NCBI RefSeq assembly: GCF_018417595.1
Contig: NZ_CP070982.1
Location: 1,265,501 to 1,329,500, forward strand
Direction of reading: 5' to 3'
Length of the DNA stretch: 64,000 nt
Origin: Pseudomonas entomophila
Lineage (GTDB): Bacteria; Pseudomonadota; Gammaproteobacteria; Pseudomonadales; Pseudomonadaceae
Shown piece after piece: positions 39,833 to 49,094 of the stretch. The position numbers and the translations under genes were made by a program. How positions within the stretch are numbered: the first letter of the stretch is position 1; each line of letters begins with the position of its first letter. The notes below the pieces were generated by a model. The model was not told the DNA's origin. It did no database searches and saw only the letters and a list, made by a program, of their open reading frames with translations.

Positions 39833-40927
39833 ATGAGTGCCGTCACCCGTGCCGCCGTCGAGGGCGTGCTTCGCCAGTACACCGACCCCTACCTGAACCA
39901 GGATCCGGTCAGCGCCGGTTGTGTGCGCGCCATCGACATCCAGGGCGGGCAGGTCAGCGTGCAATTGCAGTTGGGGTATGCCGCCGGCTTGTTCAAGGGC
40001 GGCTGGGCGCAGGTGCTGCAGAACGCGATCGAGAACCTCGAAGGTGTCGCATCGGCCCGGGTGACCATCGATTGCCTGATCGCTACCCACAAGGCCCAGG
40101 CCCAGGTGCCGGCCCTGGCCAGCGTGAAGAACGTCATTGCCGTGGCCTCGGGCAAGGGCGGGGTGGGCAAGTCGACCACCGCCGCCAACCTGGCCCTGGC
40201 ACTGGCCCGTGAAGGCGCCCGGGTGGGTATCCTCGATGCCGATATCTATGGCCCAAGCCAGGGGGTGATGTTCGGCATCCCTGAAGGTACCCGCCCGCAG
40301 GTACGCGAGCAGAAGTGGTTCGTGCCGATCAAGGCTCATGGGGTCGAAGTCATGTCCATGGCCTTCCTCACCGACGACAACACACCCATGGTCTGGCGCG
40401 GCCCGATGGTGTCGGGGGCGTTGCTGCAACTGGTCACGCAAACCGCCTGGGATGACCTCGATTACCTGGTGATCGACATGCCGCCGGGCACCGGCGACAT
40501 CCAGTTGACCTTGGCGCAGAAAGTACCGGTGGCGGGTTCGGTGATCGTCACCACCCCGCAGGACCTGGCCCTGCTCGATGCGAAGAAAGGCGTTGAGATG
40601 TTCCGCAAGGTCAACATCCCGGTGCTGGGCGTGGTAGAGAACATGGCCGTGCACATCTGCTCCAATTGCGGCCATGCCGAGCACCTGTTCGGTGAGGGCG
40701 GTGGCGAGAAGCTGGCGGCGCAATATGGTGTCGAACTGCTGGCCTCGCTGCCGTTGTCGATGTTGATCCGCGAGCAGGCCGACAGTGGCAAGCCCACGGC
40801 CATTGCCGAGCCGGAAAGCCAGATCGCCATGGTGTACCAGGAACTGGCGCGACAGGTGGGTGCGCGGATCGTGCTGCAGGAAGCGACGGCGCCGGCGATG
40901 CCGAACATCACCATCAGCGAGGATTGA
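39833..40927 (+). CDS. apbC: Iron-sulfur cluster carrier ApbC/Mrp
   Basis: A 364-residue P-loop ATPase. The N-terminal MIP18/DUF59 domain (1-85) precedes the deviant Walker A GKGGVGKST (107-115), switch IDMPPGTGD, and the CxxC motif CSNCGH that binds the transferred [4Fe-4S] cluster. The ATG at 39833 has GGGAG upstream; in-frame ATG/GTG codons before it do not. It delivers clusters to apo-enzymes. Divergent from metG. Confidence 0.95.
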   Translation: MSAVTRAAVEGVLRQYTDPYLNQDPVSAGCVRAIDIQGGQVSVQLQLGYAAGLFKGGWAQVLQNAIENLEGVASARVTIDCLIATHKAQAQVPALASVKNVIAVASGKGGVGKSTTAANLALALAREGARVGILDADIYGPSQGVMFGIPEGTRPQVREQKWFVPIKAHGVEVMSMAFLTDDNTPMVWRGPMVSGALLQLVTQTAWDDLDYLVIDMPPGTGDIQLTLAQKVPVAGSVIVTTPQDLALLDAKKGVEMFRKVNIPVLGVVENMAVHICSNCGHAEHLFGEGGGEKLAAQYGVELLASLPLSMLIREQADSGKPTAIAEPESQIAMVYQELARQVGARIVLQEATAPAMPNITISED

Positions 40928-40960
40928 GCCTGAGTGATGGGGTGGCGGTCCCTGTAGGAG

Positions 40961-41055
40961 CCTTGTGTCGCGAAAGGGCTGCGCAGCAGCCCCAGGATTT
41001 CAGTGGTGATGCGAGAAGTGCGGGGGCCGCTTTACGGCCCTTTCGCGACACAAGG
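40961..41055. repeat. REP-type inverted pair downstream of apbC
   Basis: 19-bp perfect arms (CCTTGTGTCGCGAAAGGGC at 40961-40979, inverted at 41037-41055) enclose 57 bp. They are flanked by CTGTAGGAG and CCGCTCCCACAGG, a variant of the GTAGGAGC REP family. Confidence 0.85.
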
Positions 41056-41093
41056 CCGCTCCCACAGGGTCGTGGATACCTTTCGAACAGGCA

Positions 41094-41124
41094 TAAAAAA
41101 ACCCGCCAATGGCGGGTTTTTTTT
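41094..41124. terminator. Bidirectional rho-independent terminator
   Basis: Stem CCCGCC / GGCGGG with loop AAT, long A and T runs on each side. It ends the cold shock gene (minus) and the apbC message (plus). Confidence 0.9.
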
Positions 41125-41147
41125 GAAAGCTAGGAAGCGAGATCGAC

Positions 41148-41357
41148 TTAGGCGATCTGAACTTCTTCAGCCTGCATGCCTTTCTGGCCGCGGGTAGCGA
41201 CGAAAGTAACAGCCTGGCCTTCTTTCAGGGTTTTGAAGCCGTCAGCTTGGATGGCTTTGAAGTGCACGAACAGGTCGTCGCCCGACTGAGGGGTGATGAA
41301 GCCGTAGCCCTTCTCATCGTTGAACCACTTGACAACACCGGATTGACGGTTGGACAT
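41148..41357 (-). CDS. Cold shock domain protein (CspA family)
   Basis: A 69-residue single OB-fold RNA chaperone with RNP1 KGYGFI and RNP2 LFVHF and the conserved start region [17 protein letters not shown]. Length is that of CspA-type proteins; the ribosome site is AAGGAG. The long upstream region and a hairpin 30-50 nt before the start fit post-transcriptional control. Which of the Pseudomonas Csp paralogues it is cannot be decided by eye. Confidence 0.94.
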   Translation of the reverse strand: MSNRQSGVVKWFNDEKGYGFITPQSGDDLFVHFKAIQADGFKTLKEGQAVTFVATRGQKGMQAEEVQIA

Positions 41358-41684
41358 GTTTCTGTCTCCTTGGACAAAGTTGATTACGGTCAGGAAACAC
41401 CCTGACCGGGACTGAGCGCAAAGAGAGCAGAAAATTCAGCGATGGGCCGATGAGTATCGTGCATCAAACTAGAGATTCTCGGTGTCACGTGCAGCACAGT
41501 GGCGCCACCTTAACCCACTTTCCACGGCCTGCCAATGGCCAAGAAGCGCTTTGGCGAAATTCGGATCGGCGGCCTGCGCAGGCCCCGTCCGGCGCGGGAT
41601 GGGGCAAGGAACTTTAACCCGGGCGCCGGGACCGGTAAGATGCGCATCTTGTTTTTTACCTCGCATTCTTCAGGACACCCCGCC
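41358..41684. other. Divergent intergenic region cold shock gene / dcd
   Basis: 327 bp without a gene. It contains the cold-shock leader with a stem-loop at 41387-41408 and a stretch before dcd whose rightward open frame (from 41535) has no independent support. Confidence 0.6.
41387..41408 (-). promoter_or_regulatory. Leader hairpin of the cold shock gene
   Basis: A perfect 8-bp stem CGGTCAGG / CCTGACCG with a 6-nt loop, ending 29 nt before the start codon. It may affect ribosome access or message stability with temperature. This is inference. Confidence 0.4.
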
Positions 41685-42251
<567 letters not shown>

Positions 42252-42349
42252 GCTGACAAGCGCGGGGAATTACTTCCCCGCCCGGCACTCCAATGACAGA
42301 ACAGATCCCGGCGCGCGCCATGCGTGCCGGCTCTCGTCAGGAGCAGCCC

Positions 42350-42580
42350 ATGAAACTCGACCCCGCTATCAGCAGAAAGCTGGCCGTGCTGCAGCCGAAC
42401 CAGATCGGCCTGCTCGCCTGGTCGCTTCTCGCTCACCCGCCCATACCAATGCAGATGGGCGGTGTCCCGCACCAGCCCGATCCCGATACGCCCCTGCCAG
42501 CTGAGCCCGGTGAACATCCGCCCATGGAGCCGGGTGAGCCGACCTTGCCCGATGAACCTCCACCGGCACCGGTGGCCTGA
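42350..42580 (+). CDS. Small proline-rich protein of unknown function
   Basis: A 76-residue protein. The start ATG has AGGAG at 6 nt; a longer frame from 42293 has none. Residues 1-28 form a probable amphipathic helix (LDPAISRKLAVLQPNQIGLLAW). The last 40 residues are dominated by Pro, Glu, Asp and Gly with repeats of the type PGEPxxPxEP. No known domain. It lies 98 bp after dcd on the same strand and may share its transcript. Confidence 0.6.
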   Translation: MKLDPAISRKLAVLQPNQIGLLAWSLLAHPPIPMQMGGVPHQPDPDTPLPAEPGEHPPMEPGEPTLPDEPPPAPVA

Positions 42581-42599
42581 TCAAGCCGCCTGCGGGTCG

Positions 42600-43715
42600 T
42601 CAGTTACCCAGCAGGTAGCCGCTCCGGCATACCTGTTCGCCGGCAATGTGGGCGACCACCATGCCTGCCGTTGCCATTCGCCGTAGGCTGCGGGCGTACA
42701 GCAGGCCCGCCTGGGTGTTATGCAGCGGCGTGATCCGATCGCTCAATGGGTCGATGACCTCGGCGATCAGCTGTCCGGCCTCCAGGTACTGTCCAGGCTT
42801 GGCATGGAAGACCAGCAGCCCGCCCAGAGGCGTGGTCAGTGGTTCCACCGCCGCCAGTGGGGTCGCGGGGTAGCGCAGGGCCGGCAGCGGCGCGGGTTGC
42901 CCTTCGATCGCACCGCTGTGGGTGAGGAAGTCCAGGATCGCCTGGCAATCCTGGCTCGCCAGCGGATGGCTGACATCGGCCTGGCCGCGCAGTTCGATGG
43001 TCACCGAGAAACTGCCTTGGGGAATCGGGAAGCGTTTGCCGAAGCGTTGCTGCAATTGCCACCAGACCAGGCTGAAGCACTCGTCGAACGACTGGCCGCC
43101 CGAATCGGTGGCCAGCAGGCTGGCCTGGGCGCCCAGGTAGCGCGCCAGCGGCTCGACCTGGGGCCAGGCTTCCGGCGTGGTGTACAAGTGCTCGACGGCT
43201 TCGAAGTCGCAATGCAGGTCGAGCACCATGTCGGCGTCGCACGCCAGGCGCTGCAGGGTGAGGCGTTGGGATTGCAGTGGGGTGCGCGCGGGGTGGGCGT
43301 CGAGGCCGCGACGCAGGTATTCGCGGATCAGTGCCACGTTATGGGCCGGGTCCTGGGTCAGGTGGGCCTCGACCTGGTCACCGATACTGTCGGACAGGTC
43401 GACGAAGTTGCGATTGAAGTTTTCGCCGCTCTGCAATTCGAAGCGGCCGAGGGGGGCGTCCAGCAACACCTGTTCCAGGCCCACCGGGTTGGCTACCGGC
43501 ACCAGGATGATCTCGCGGCGCAACCGTCCTTGCTGTTCCAGTTCGCCCAGGCGCTGCTTGAGGTGCCAGGCGACCAGCATGCCCGGTAGTTCGTCGGCAT
43601 GCAGCGAGGCCTGAATGTACACCTTGCCAGCGCCGCGTGGGCCGAAGTGGAAGCTGTGCAGCTGGCGGGCGATGCCGGGAACGGGGGACAGCAGGTCGTG
43701 GGTCGAATGGTGCAT
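42600..43715 (-). CDS. Succinylglutamate desuccinylase/aspartoacylase-family zinc hydrolase
   Basis: A 371-residue M14-like deacylase. The zinc ligands are in SLHADE (His and Glu) and the later His in VLDLHCD. ANPVGLEQ and GENFNRNF fit the AstE/AspA fold. A C-terminal beta-barrel of the M14/lipoyl-like type ends the protein. The ATG at 43715 follows AGGACC; an upstream in-frame ATG does not. It is not in an ast operon, so arginine degradation is unlikely to be its sole role. The substrate is unknown. Confidence 0.82.
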   Translation of the reverse strand: MHHSTHDLLSPVPGIARQLHSFHFGPRGAGKVYIQASLHADELPGMLVAWHLKQRLGELEQQGRLRREIILVPVANPVGLEQVLLDAPLGRFELQSGENFNRNFVDLSDSIGDQVEAHLTQDPAHNVALIREYLRRGLDAHPARTPLQSQRLTLQRLACDADMVLDLHCDFEAVEHLYTTPEAWPQVEPLARYLGAQASLLATDSGGQSFDECFSLVWWQLQQRFGKRFPIPQGSFSVTIELRGQADVSHPLASQDCQAILDFLTHSGAIEGQPAPLPALRYPATPLAAVEPLTTPLGGLLVFHAKPGQYLEAGQLIAEVIDPLSDRITPLHNTQAGLLYARSLRRMATAGMVVAHIAGEQVCRSGYLLGN

Positions 43716-43816
43716 GGTGGTCCTGGTGGAAACGGTCTGGTCCGGGATGATGGATAGAAGCACAAGTTGGTGCTTCGTGCATCATTGTCCGGCCCGGAAC
43801 GTACCGAGCACCGGCT

Positions 43817-43862
43817 CGCCAGCAAGGCTGGCTCCTACCTGTAGGAGCCAGCCTTGCTGGCG
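43817..43862. repeat. Perfect long REP palindrome upstream of the hydrolase, after quiP
   Basis: 22-bp perfect arms (43817-43838 and 43841-43862, ending in GGCTCCTAC / GTAGGAGCC) around CT. It is the tightest REP copy in the window and lies just after the quiP stop codon. Confidence 0.88.
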
Positions 43863-43868
43863 AACGTT

Positions 43869-46304
43869 TTACTTGCCGGGCACCAGTGTCAATCGCTGGC
43901 TGCCATAGGCGCGGGCAAAGTTCTGCGGTTGCAGCGGCAGGCTGGTGAAGCGTCCCTTGAACCAGGTGTCCAGGCCATCACTGTAATGACGGCTCGCCGG
44001 GTTGCCGGACTGGCCGCTACTGGTCAGCACTTGCAGCGGCTCGGCCTGGCCGAAGTCGACGATCATCCGCGCCGAGGCGGGCAGGCGGGTGTCGAAACTG
44101 CTGCCCCAGGCGTATGGCGTCAGTGCCAGGGTGCTGAAGTCGCCACCAGCGGCCAACGGTGGGCGGGCAAGGTTGTCGCCCAGCCCCTGGTAGTTGGGCG
44201 CCGGCCAGCGGTACTGGTGCAGCTTGCCCCATTGCCACGCACTGCGGTCGGCACCGAGCTGGGCGGTGCCCGCATCGATCGCGCCTGCCAGGCTGCGGGC
44301 CAGGATGGTGGGTTTGTCCTCTTTCTGCGGCGTGCCGCGGTCATCCCAGAACGGACTGTCGTCGCGACCGAGCAGGTGGTCGGCCTGGGCCGAGTAGGAC
44401 AACTGGGCATTGCCGACGAACGCCTGCCAGGCGGGGCCGGACTCCGGGCCAAGGTCGTCGAGGAAGGTCTGACGAGTGACTTCCTGGAGGAACAGTGCGT
44501 ACAGCGCGGCATCGGCCGAAACCGGGCTCAGCCGGCCATCGAAGGCCTTGAGCCGGGCCAGGGCGTCGCGGGCCTTGTCGCGCTGGGCCGCCGGCAGGGC
44601 ATCGATGGCCTGCTTGAGGGGCTGGGCCATGCCCGGGGCGTCGAACATCTGCTTGAGCTTGCCGGCCAGCGGTGTGACCTGGTCGTTCTGCAGGGCCATC
44701 AGGCTGCGGCTGTCGTGGCGGCCGTTGCCGGCCAGCTGGGCCAGGCGCTCGGCGCGTTCGGGGTAATACCAGGTGCTCGACAGCTGCATGCCATAGCCCT
44801 TTGGCAGGCTGCGCTGGTTGGCGTGGCCGATGAAACCTGCCGGTGGGTCCTGGTCGTAGGGGTGCAGCATGGCGTCGGCGTAGCCGTCCCAGTCATAGCG
44901 TCCATCCCAACCCGGCGACGGCAGCAGGCCCTGGCCATCGCGGCGGTTGGGGTAGCGGCCGCTGACTTGCCAGCCGATATGCCCGGGCTCGGCGAACACG
45001 AAGTTGAGGGCGGCGGCGGCGACTTCGCGGGTGCTGTCGAAGGCGCGCTCCACGGTGGTGGCACGAGTCAGGTCGAACAGGGCGTCGAGGCTGCGGTCGT
45101 CCTTGAGCTGCGGCAAGTGCAGGGCCAGCGCCAGGCTGCCATGGCCCGGCAGCAGGGTGCCGTGGCGGGTGTCGTACATCACTTCGCGCTGGGGGCGCTG
45201 GCCACGCACGAAGAAGGTTTCGTTGCGCGCACGGGCCTGCTGCCACTTGCCGTCGGCCAGGTAGGTCAGTTGGTTGCCCTGGCGGCGCACCTGCTCGAGG
45301 AACAAGTCCTGGTTATCGGCCATCACGGCGCTGCTGCTCCAGGCCAGCTTGCCGTTGTAGCCGGCCAGCACGATCGGCAGGCCGGGTAGCGAGAGGCCGG
45401 CGACCTGGTACTTGCCGGTGTGGATCTGTACTGGGTTCAGCGCCCAGATCGCGCGGCTGTCGCTGGCCAGCAGGCTCTTGCCGCTGCGGCTGCGCTCGGG
45501 GGCGAGGGCCAGGTTGGACGAACCCGGGCTGCCCAGCAGGCCAAGGTCGGCCAGTTGCTGGCCGGCGGCGGCGAGCGAGGTCAGGCCCGGCAGTTGGCTG
45601 GCCAGGTTCAGGCCCTTGAGCTTGTCGATTTCACTATCGGCCAGTGGCTCGTCGGGGGCGCCGGGCAGCAGCCAGGCCAGTTTGTCCGTGCCGACCTTCT
45701 GCGCGAGCGTGAGGGCCGAGAGTTCTTCCTGCAGGTTCACCGACTGGCTGAAGGCGTAGAGGCTGAAGATCAATGCCGAGTCCTCGGGCTTCCAGTACTC
45801 CGGGCGGTAGCCGCTGCGGGCCAGTTCGGCGGGCAGCTTGTCGCGGTAGCGGAACAGGTAGGCGTTGACCCCGCGGGCGTACACTTCGAAGAAGCGCTTG
45901 AGCCGCGGCGAGGCGTCGGCGTAGAGCTGGCCGGCGCTCTGCTTGAGGTTGGCGGCGCGCATCAGGCGGTCGATTTCCAGGGCATCGGGCCCGGCCAGCT
46001 CGGCCAGGCGCCCCTGGGCCAGCAGGCGCATGGCGACCATCTGGCCGATGCGATCGCCGGCGTGCACGTAACCGAGGCTGAACAGGGCGTCATGGAAGCT
46101 GCTGCTTTCGATCAGCGGGGCGCCCATGTCGTTGCGTCGAATCGAGACGTTCTGTGCCAGGCCTTTGAGCGGTTGCACGCCCGTGGTCGGGGGTACGCTG
46201 TCCTGGTAGCCGCCCATCTGGCAGCCGGCGAGTGCAAGCGTGCCGAGAAGCGCGGCGGCGCCGCCGAAGCGGGGGCGGAACGGAGGAAGGACGGCGGCGG
46301 CCAT
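43869..46304 (-). CDS. quiP: QuiP-like acyl-homoserine lactone acylase / penicillin acylase family
   Basis: An 811-residue Ntn-hydrolase precursor that follows QuiP closely ([69 protein letters not shown]). The N-terminus has a hydrophobic leader ending LALAGC, a lipobox. The family cleaves itself before a Ser that becomes the nucleophile, here Ser263 in GSSN. The residues after it differ from the P. aeruginosa form as I recall it: Asn-Trp is replaced by Leu-Ala, and the DTHL segment reads DSRA with about 12 residues missing. The fold is kept, but activity may be altered. Confidence 0.87.
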   Translation of the reverse strand: MAAAVLPPFRPRFGGAAALLGTLALAGCQMGGYQDSVPPTTGVQPLKGLAQNVSIRRNDMGAPLIESSSFHDALFSLGYVHAGDRIGQMVAMRLLAQGRLAELAGPDALEIDRLMRAANLKQSAGQLYADASPRLKRFFEVYARGVNAYLFRYRDKLPAELARSGYRPEYWKPEDSALIFSLYAFSQSVNLQEELSALTLAQKVGTDKLAWLLPGAPDEPLADSEIDKLKGLNLASQLPGLTSLAAAGQQLADLGLLGSPGSSNLALAPERSRSGKSLLASDSRAIWALNPVQIHTGKYQVAGLSLPGLPIVLAGYNGKLAWSSSAVMADNQDLFLEQVRRQGNQLTYLADGKWQQARARNETFFVRGQRPQREVMYDTRHGTLLPGHGSLALALHLPQLKDDRSLDALFDLTRATTVERAFDSTREVAAAALNFVFAEPGHIGWQVSGRYPNRRDGQGLLPSPGWDGRYDWDGYADAMLHPYDQDPPAGFIGHANQRSLPKGYGMQLSSTWYYPERAERLAQLAGNGRHDSRSLMALQNDQVTPLAGKLKQMFDAPGMAQPLKQAIDALPAAQRDKARDALARLKAFDGRLSPVSADAALYALFLQEVTRQTFLDDLGPESGPAWQAFVGNAQLSYSAQADHLLGRDDSPFWDDRGTPQKEDKPTILARSLAGAIDAGTAQLGADRSAWQWGKLHQYRWPAPNYQGLGDNLARPPLAAGGDFSTLALTPYAWGSSFDTRLPASARMIVDFGQAEPLQVLTSSGQSGNPASRHYSDGLDTWFKGRFTSLPLQPQNFARAYGSQRLTLVPGK

Positions 46305-46409
46305 GACGGGGCTCCTGCAAGGCGTGGCGGGGTTTGGAAAGGCGCTAAGGTAGTGAGCGCGCAGTCGCCGTGCAAGGTGTTGGGACGCATTATTTACGAA
46401 TGGTCGGCA

Positions 46410-46471
46410 GCGGCAAGCTGCGAGAGGACAGCGGGCTGTGCGCCGATCTGTTCCTGCTTGTAGCTTGCCGC
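46410..46471. repeat. GCGGCAAGCT inverted repeat upstream of quiP
   Basis: 10-bp arms GCGGCAAGCT (46410-46419) and AGCTTGCCGC (46462-46471). It is followed by CGAAGCTT and resembles the element at 27990-28073. It lies between quiP and the SEC-C protein gene. Confidence 0.5.
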
Positions 46472-46486
46472 TCGAAGCTTAATGCT

Positions 46487-46690
46487 TCAGGCGCCGTGGC
46501 ACTTCTTGAACTTCTTCTGGCTGCCGCATGGGCAGGGGTCGTTGCGGCCGACGTCCTTCAGGGCGTTGCGCACCGGCTCCTGGTGGCCGTGGTTGCAGTG
46601 CGGGCCGTGCACATGGCCGTGGTCATGATCATGCTGATGGTCGTGACCGTGGTTGCAGTCGGGGCCATGGACATGGGGTTGCTGGGTCAT
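46487..46690 (-). CDS. His-rich SEC-C metal-binding small protein
   Basis: A 67-residue protein. The first half has 14 His with Asp, Asn and Cys in tandem HGPxCNHGH units. The C-terminal SEC-C zinc motif reads [19 protein letters not shown]. It could bind zinc, nickel or copper through both parts. The neighbour YchJ two genes away has the same SEC-C motif. Function unknown. Confidence 0.88.
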   Translation of the reverse strand: MTQQPHVHGPDCNHGHDHQHDHDHGHVHGPHCNHGHQEPVRNALKDVGRNDPCPCGSQKKFKKCHGA

Positions 46691-46697
46691 TGCGGGG

Positions 46698-47174
46698 CTA
46701 CTCCGGTATTAGATCGCCGGGGATTATCTCACCACTGCGCGACAAGTGCAGGTCCCGATGAATGAACAGGCCGGTGGCCAGGTCGCCTTGTAGACGGTAC
46801 TGCAACGGTTGCTTGCCGCGCAGCAGCTTGGCCAGGGGTTTGAGGTGCTGCCAGAGGTTGGTGCGCGCGGTGATCTTGAAGGTGCGCCGGGCATGGCCAC
46901 CAACACTGCGCCAGAGACTGACCTCGTCCTGGGCCAGCAGCAGGTCGCCCAGGTGAACCGAATAGGTGATGGTGCGGATGAACAAGCGTTCGTCATTGGG
47001 GTTGTCGACCTGCAGGTGGAGCACGAACTCTTGCTGGTGCAGGCGCATCTTGACCTTTTCCACCTCGACCAGATGCACCTCGGGCTGGCGCCAGGTGGCC
47101 TCGCCCCAGCTGGCGCAGCCCGCCAGCCAGCCCAGCAGGAAGCTGAGCGTGAGCAAGCGGGCCAGGGCGGGCAT
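46698..47174 (-). CDS. LEA2/WHy-domain lipoprotein
   Basis: A 158-residue protein with a lipoprotein signal (LLGWLAGC, cleavage before Cys20). The single domain is of the Water-stress/Hypersensitive response (LEA type 2) type, with alternating hydrophobic strands and the [13 protein letters not shown] element. The retained envelope side depends on the residues after Cys (Ala-Ser), which suggest the outer membrane. It lies 7 bp upstream of the SEC-C gene and 2 bp after YchJ, so the cluster is one transcript. Confidence 0.82.
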   Translation of the reverse strand: MPALARLLTLSFLLGWLAGCASWGEATWRQPEVHLVEVEKVKMRLHQQEFVLHLQVDNPNDERLFIRTITYSVHLGDLLLAQDEVSLWRSVGGHARRTFKITARTNLWQHLKPLAKLLRGKQPLQYRLQGDLATGLFIHRDLHLSRSGEIIPGDLIPE

Positions 47175-47176
47175 GT

Positions 47177-47653
47177 TCAGCTACCGAGATAACTGGCGCA
47201 GCACTTCTTGAACTTCTGCCCGCTGGCGCAGGGGCAGGGATCGTTGCGCCCGGCGCTCAGGGGCTCGGTAGGGTCGATGAAGTACCAGCGCCCGGCATGC
47301 TGGACGAAGGCCGAGCGTTCGCGGTGCTGGTGATCGCCGTCGGTGTCGTGCCAGCGCGCGGTGAAGGTGACGAAGGCATGTTCGGGCTGCCCGCCGAATA
47401 CCTCGGCGCTTTCCACCTCCAGCCCAAGCCAGGTGCTCTGGGCGCTCCAGGCGGCCATGCCGGCACGGTCCAGGCCGGGCTGCTGGGCGGGCAGGGTGGT
47501 GCCGACCAGGTAATCCACCAGGCCCAGCACGTAGGCGCTGTAGCGACTGCGCATCAGCGACTGCGCGTCCGGTGCCGGGGTGCCAGCGTGATAGTGCCCG
47601 CAGCAGGCGTCGAGCAGGTTGCCAGTGCCGCAGGGGCAGACCGAGACACTCAT
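47177..47653 (-). CDS. ychJ: YchJ family protein with two SEC-C motifs
   Basis: A 158-residue protein. The N-terminal SEC-C motif is [18 protein letters not shown], the middle NTF2-like domain ([32 protein letters not shown] strands) matches UPF0225/YchJ, and the C-terminal SEC-C is [17 protein letters not shown]. Start chosen at the ATG before SVSVCPCG; a longer frame overlaps the upstream gene. Function not established. It is 4 bp downstream of the DUF6231 gene. Confidence 0.93.
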   Translation of the reverse strand: MSVSVCPCGTGNLLDACCGHYHAGTPAPDAQSLMRSRYSAYVLGLVDYLVGTTLPAQQPGLDRAGMAAWSAQSTWLGLEVESAEVFGGQPEHAFVTFTARWHDTDGDHQHRERSAFVQHAGRWYFIDPTEPLSAGRNDPCPCASGQKFKKCCASYLGS

Positions 47654-47657
47654 TGAA

Positions 47658-48152
47658 TCACCACCAGTACTTGCCAAAGTTTTCAGGGTTGGCCCAGAAC
47701 CTGGCATTGAGCCAGTCCGGGACCTGTTTGTAGTCATGCAGATCATAGGTGAACAGGCTCAGCACCTGCTCGTCGCGTTGGAATTTTTCGCTGGCCGAGA
47801 GCGCCAGGGCGAAGAAGTCGGTTTCATGCCAGCCGCTGGCGGCCAGGTCGGTGAGTACCGCCACCCGGCTGGCGTTGAGGTTGCGGATGCCGCCCAGCAA
47901 CTCCAGGCCGGCACGCTTGGGCAGGTGTTCGAGGCAATCGACCAGCACGGCCAGGTCGAAGCGCTGCGCGGCCACCGCCGCCGGCAGCGGGCCGGGCGCC
48001 GCGACTTCGATGTGGGTGTCCGGATGCGCCGCGGCGAAGGCGTCGAGTGCCGGGAAGCGCGCGCCCACCAGCAGCAGGCGGCGGGGCGTGAAGCGCTCGA
48101 GCAGGGCGGCCAGCGCCTGCTGGGGGGTACGTGGAGAGAAAACCTCGGTCAT
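47658..48152 (-). CDS. DUF6231-like protein
   Basis: A 164-residue protein of a Pseudomonas family I know only as DUF6231. It looks like a truncated Rossmann/methyltransferase-like fold ([15 protein letters not shown] then [18 protein letters not shown]) but lacks a clear glycine-rich SAM loop. The C-terminus ends in aromatic residues ([10 protein letters not shown]). It is the first gene of the four-gene leftward cluster to the SEC-C protein. Confidence 0.72.
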   Translation of the reverse strand: MTEVFSPRTPQQALAALLERFTPRRLLLVGARFPALDAFAAAHPDTHIEVAAPGPLPAAVAAQRFDLAVLVDCLEHLPKRAGLELLGGIRNLNASRVAVLTDLAASGWHETDFFALALSASEKFQRDEQVLSLFTYDLHDYKQVPDWLNARFWANPENFGKYWW

Positions 48153-48312
48153 TGCCAGTCCTCGTTCAGATCGCTCAAGACTAGCGGCCCCAGACGCGAT
48201 GGCAAAGAGGTCAAGGGTTGCGTCGTGGCTTATTGCTGGCAGAGCGGGAAACGGCGGTCTTTACTCCCAGAGCGTCGGTTCAGCACCGATTCCCCCTAGG
48301 AGAAGCAACAAG

Positions 48313-49005
48313 ATGAGCATAGTACGCACAGCGATACCCCTGGTTCTGCTCACCAGTGTGTTGACTGGTTGTGCAGGTTTGCAGAAAACCGACTGGCCGA
48401 AGTGTGCTGCCGTCGGGGGCGTGGGCGGCGCGGCCCTGGGCGCCATAGAAAGCTCCAGCTGGGCTGGCTGGGGTGCCTTGCTCGGTGGTGGCCTGGCGGC
48501 TGGGTACTGCTGGGCCCATGGCGATGGCGACGAGGATGGCGATGGCGTGCCCGACAGCCGCGACAAGTGCCCGGGCACGCCACGCGGTGTGCAGGTCGAC
48601 GCCAACGGTTGCCCGCCGGCGCCGCCACCGGTGGTCGAAGAGGTGGTGGTACAGAAGGAAGAAGTCATCGTCATCCGTGACGTGCGCTTCGAGTTCGACT
48701 CGGCGCGCCTGACCGCCGCCGACAAGGAGCGCCTCAACACCATCGCCACGCGCCTCAAGAAAGAAGCCCCGAGCGCGCGCCTGAGTGTCACGGGCCACAC
48801 CGACAGCGTCGGTTCCGACAAATACAACCAGAAGCTCTCCGAGCGTCGGGCCCACTCGGTGACCGAGTACCTGATCGAAAGCGGCGTGCCGCGCGCCAGC
48901 TTCGTTTCGGTGGTGGGGGCCGGTGAAACCCAGCCGGTCGCCGACAATGCCACGGCCGATGGGCGTGCCATGAACCGTCGAACCGAGATCAAGATTCAGC
49001 GCTGA
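48313..49005 (+). CDS. OmpA-family lipoprotein with thrombospondin type 3 repeat, copy 1
   Basis: A 230-residue protein. The lipoprotein signal ends in VLTGC (cleavage before Cys20). A glycine-rich hydrophobic segment (about 33-66) could span or insert in the membrane, followed by a Ca-binding type 3 repeat (DGDEDGDGVPDSRDKCP). The C-terminal OmpA domain (about 118-230) has FEFDSARL, GHTDSVGSDKYNQKLSERRA and NRRTEIKI for peptidoglycan binding. ATG follows AGGAG at 10 nt. It probably anchors outer membrane to cell wall. Confidence 0.9.
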   Translation: MSIVRTAIPLVLLTSVLTGCAGLQKTDWPKCAAVGGVGGAALGAIESSSWAGWGALLGGGLAAGYCWAHGDGDEDGDGVPDSRDKCPGTPRGVQVDANGCPPAPPPVVEEVVVQKEEVIVIRDVRFEFDSARLTAADKERLNTIATRLKKEAPSARLSVTGHTDSVGSDKYNQKLSERRAHSVTEYLIESGVPRASFVSVVGAGETQPVADNATADGRAMNRRTEIKIQR

Positions 49006-49094
49006 TGGCCGTGCGCCCGAGCCTTGAGAAGTGGCGCGGGCGCGTCTTTACTCCTGTGTGACCGGAAGCGGCCGGTGACACAGGAGCATTCACC

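Noticed and set aside
43854..45389. A 511-codon open frame opposite quiP
   Set aside because: Antisense shadow. No motif, start signal or neighbour supports it.
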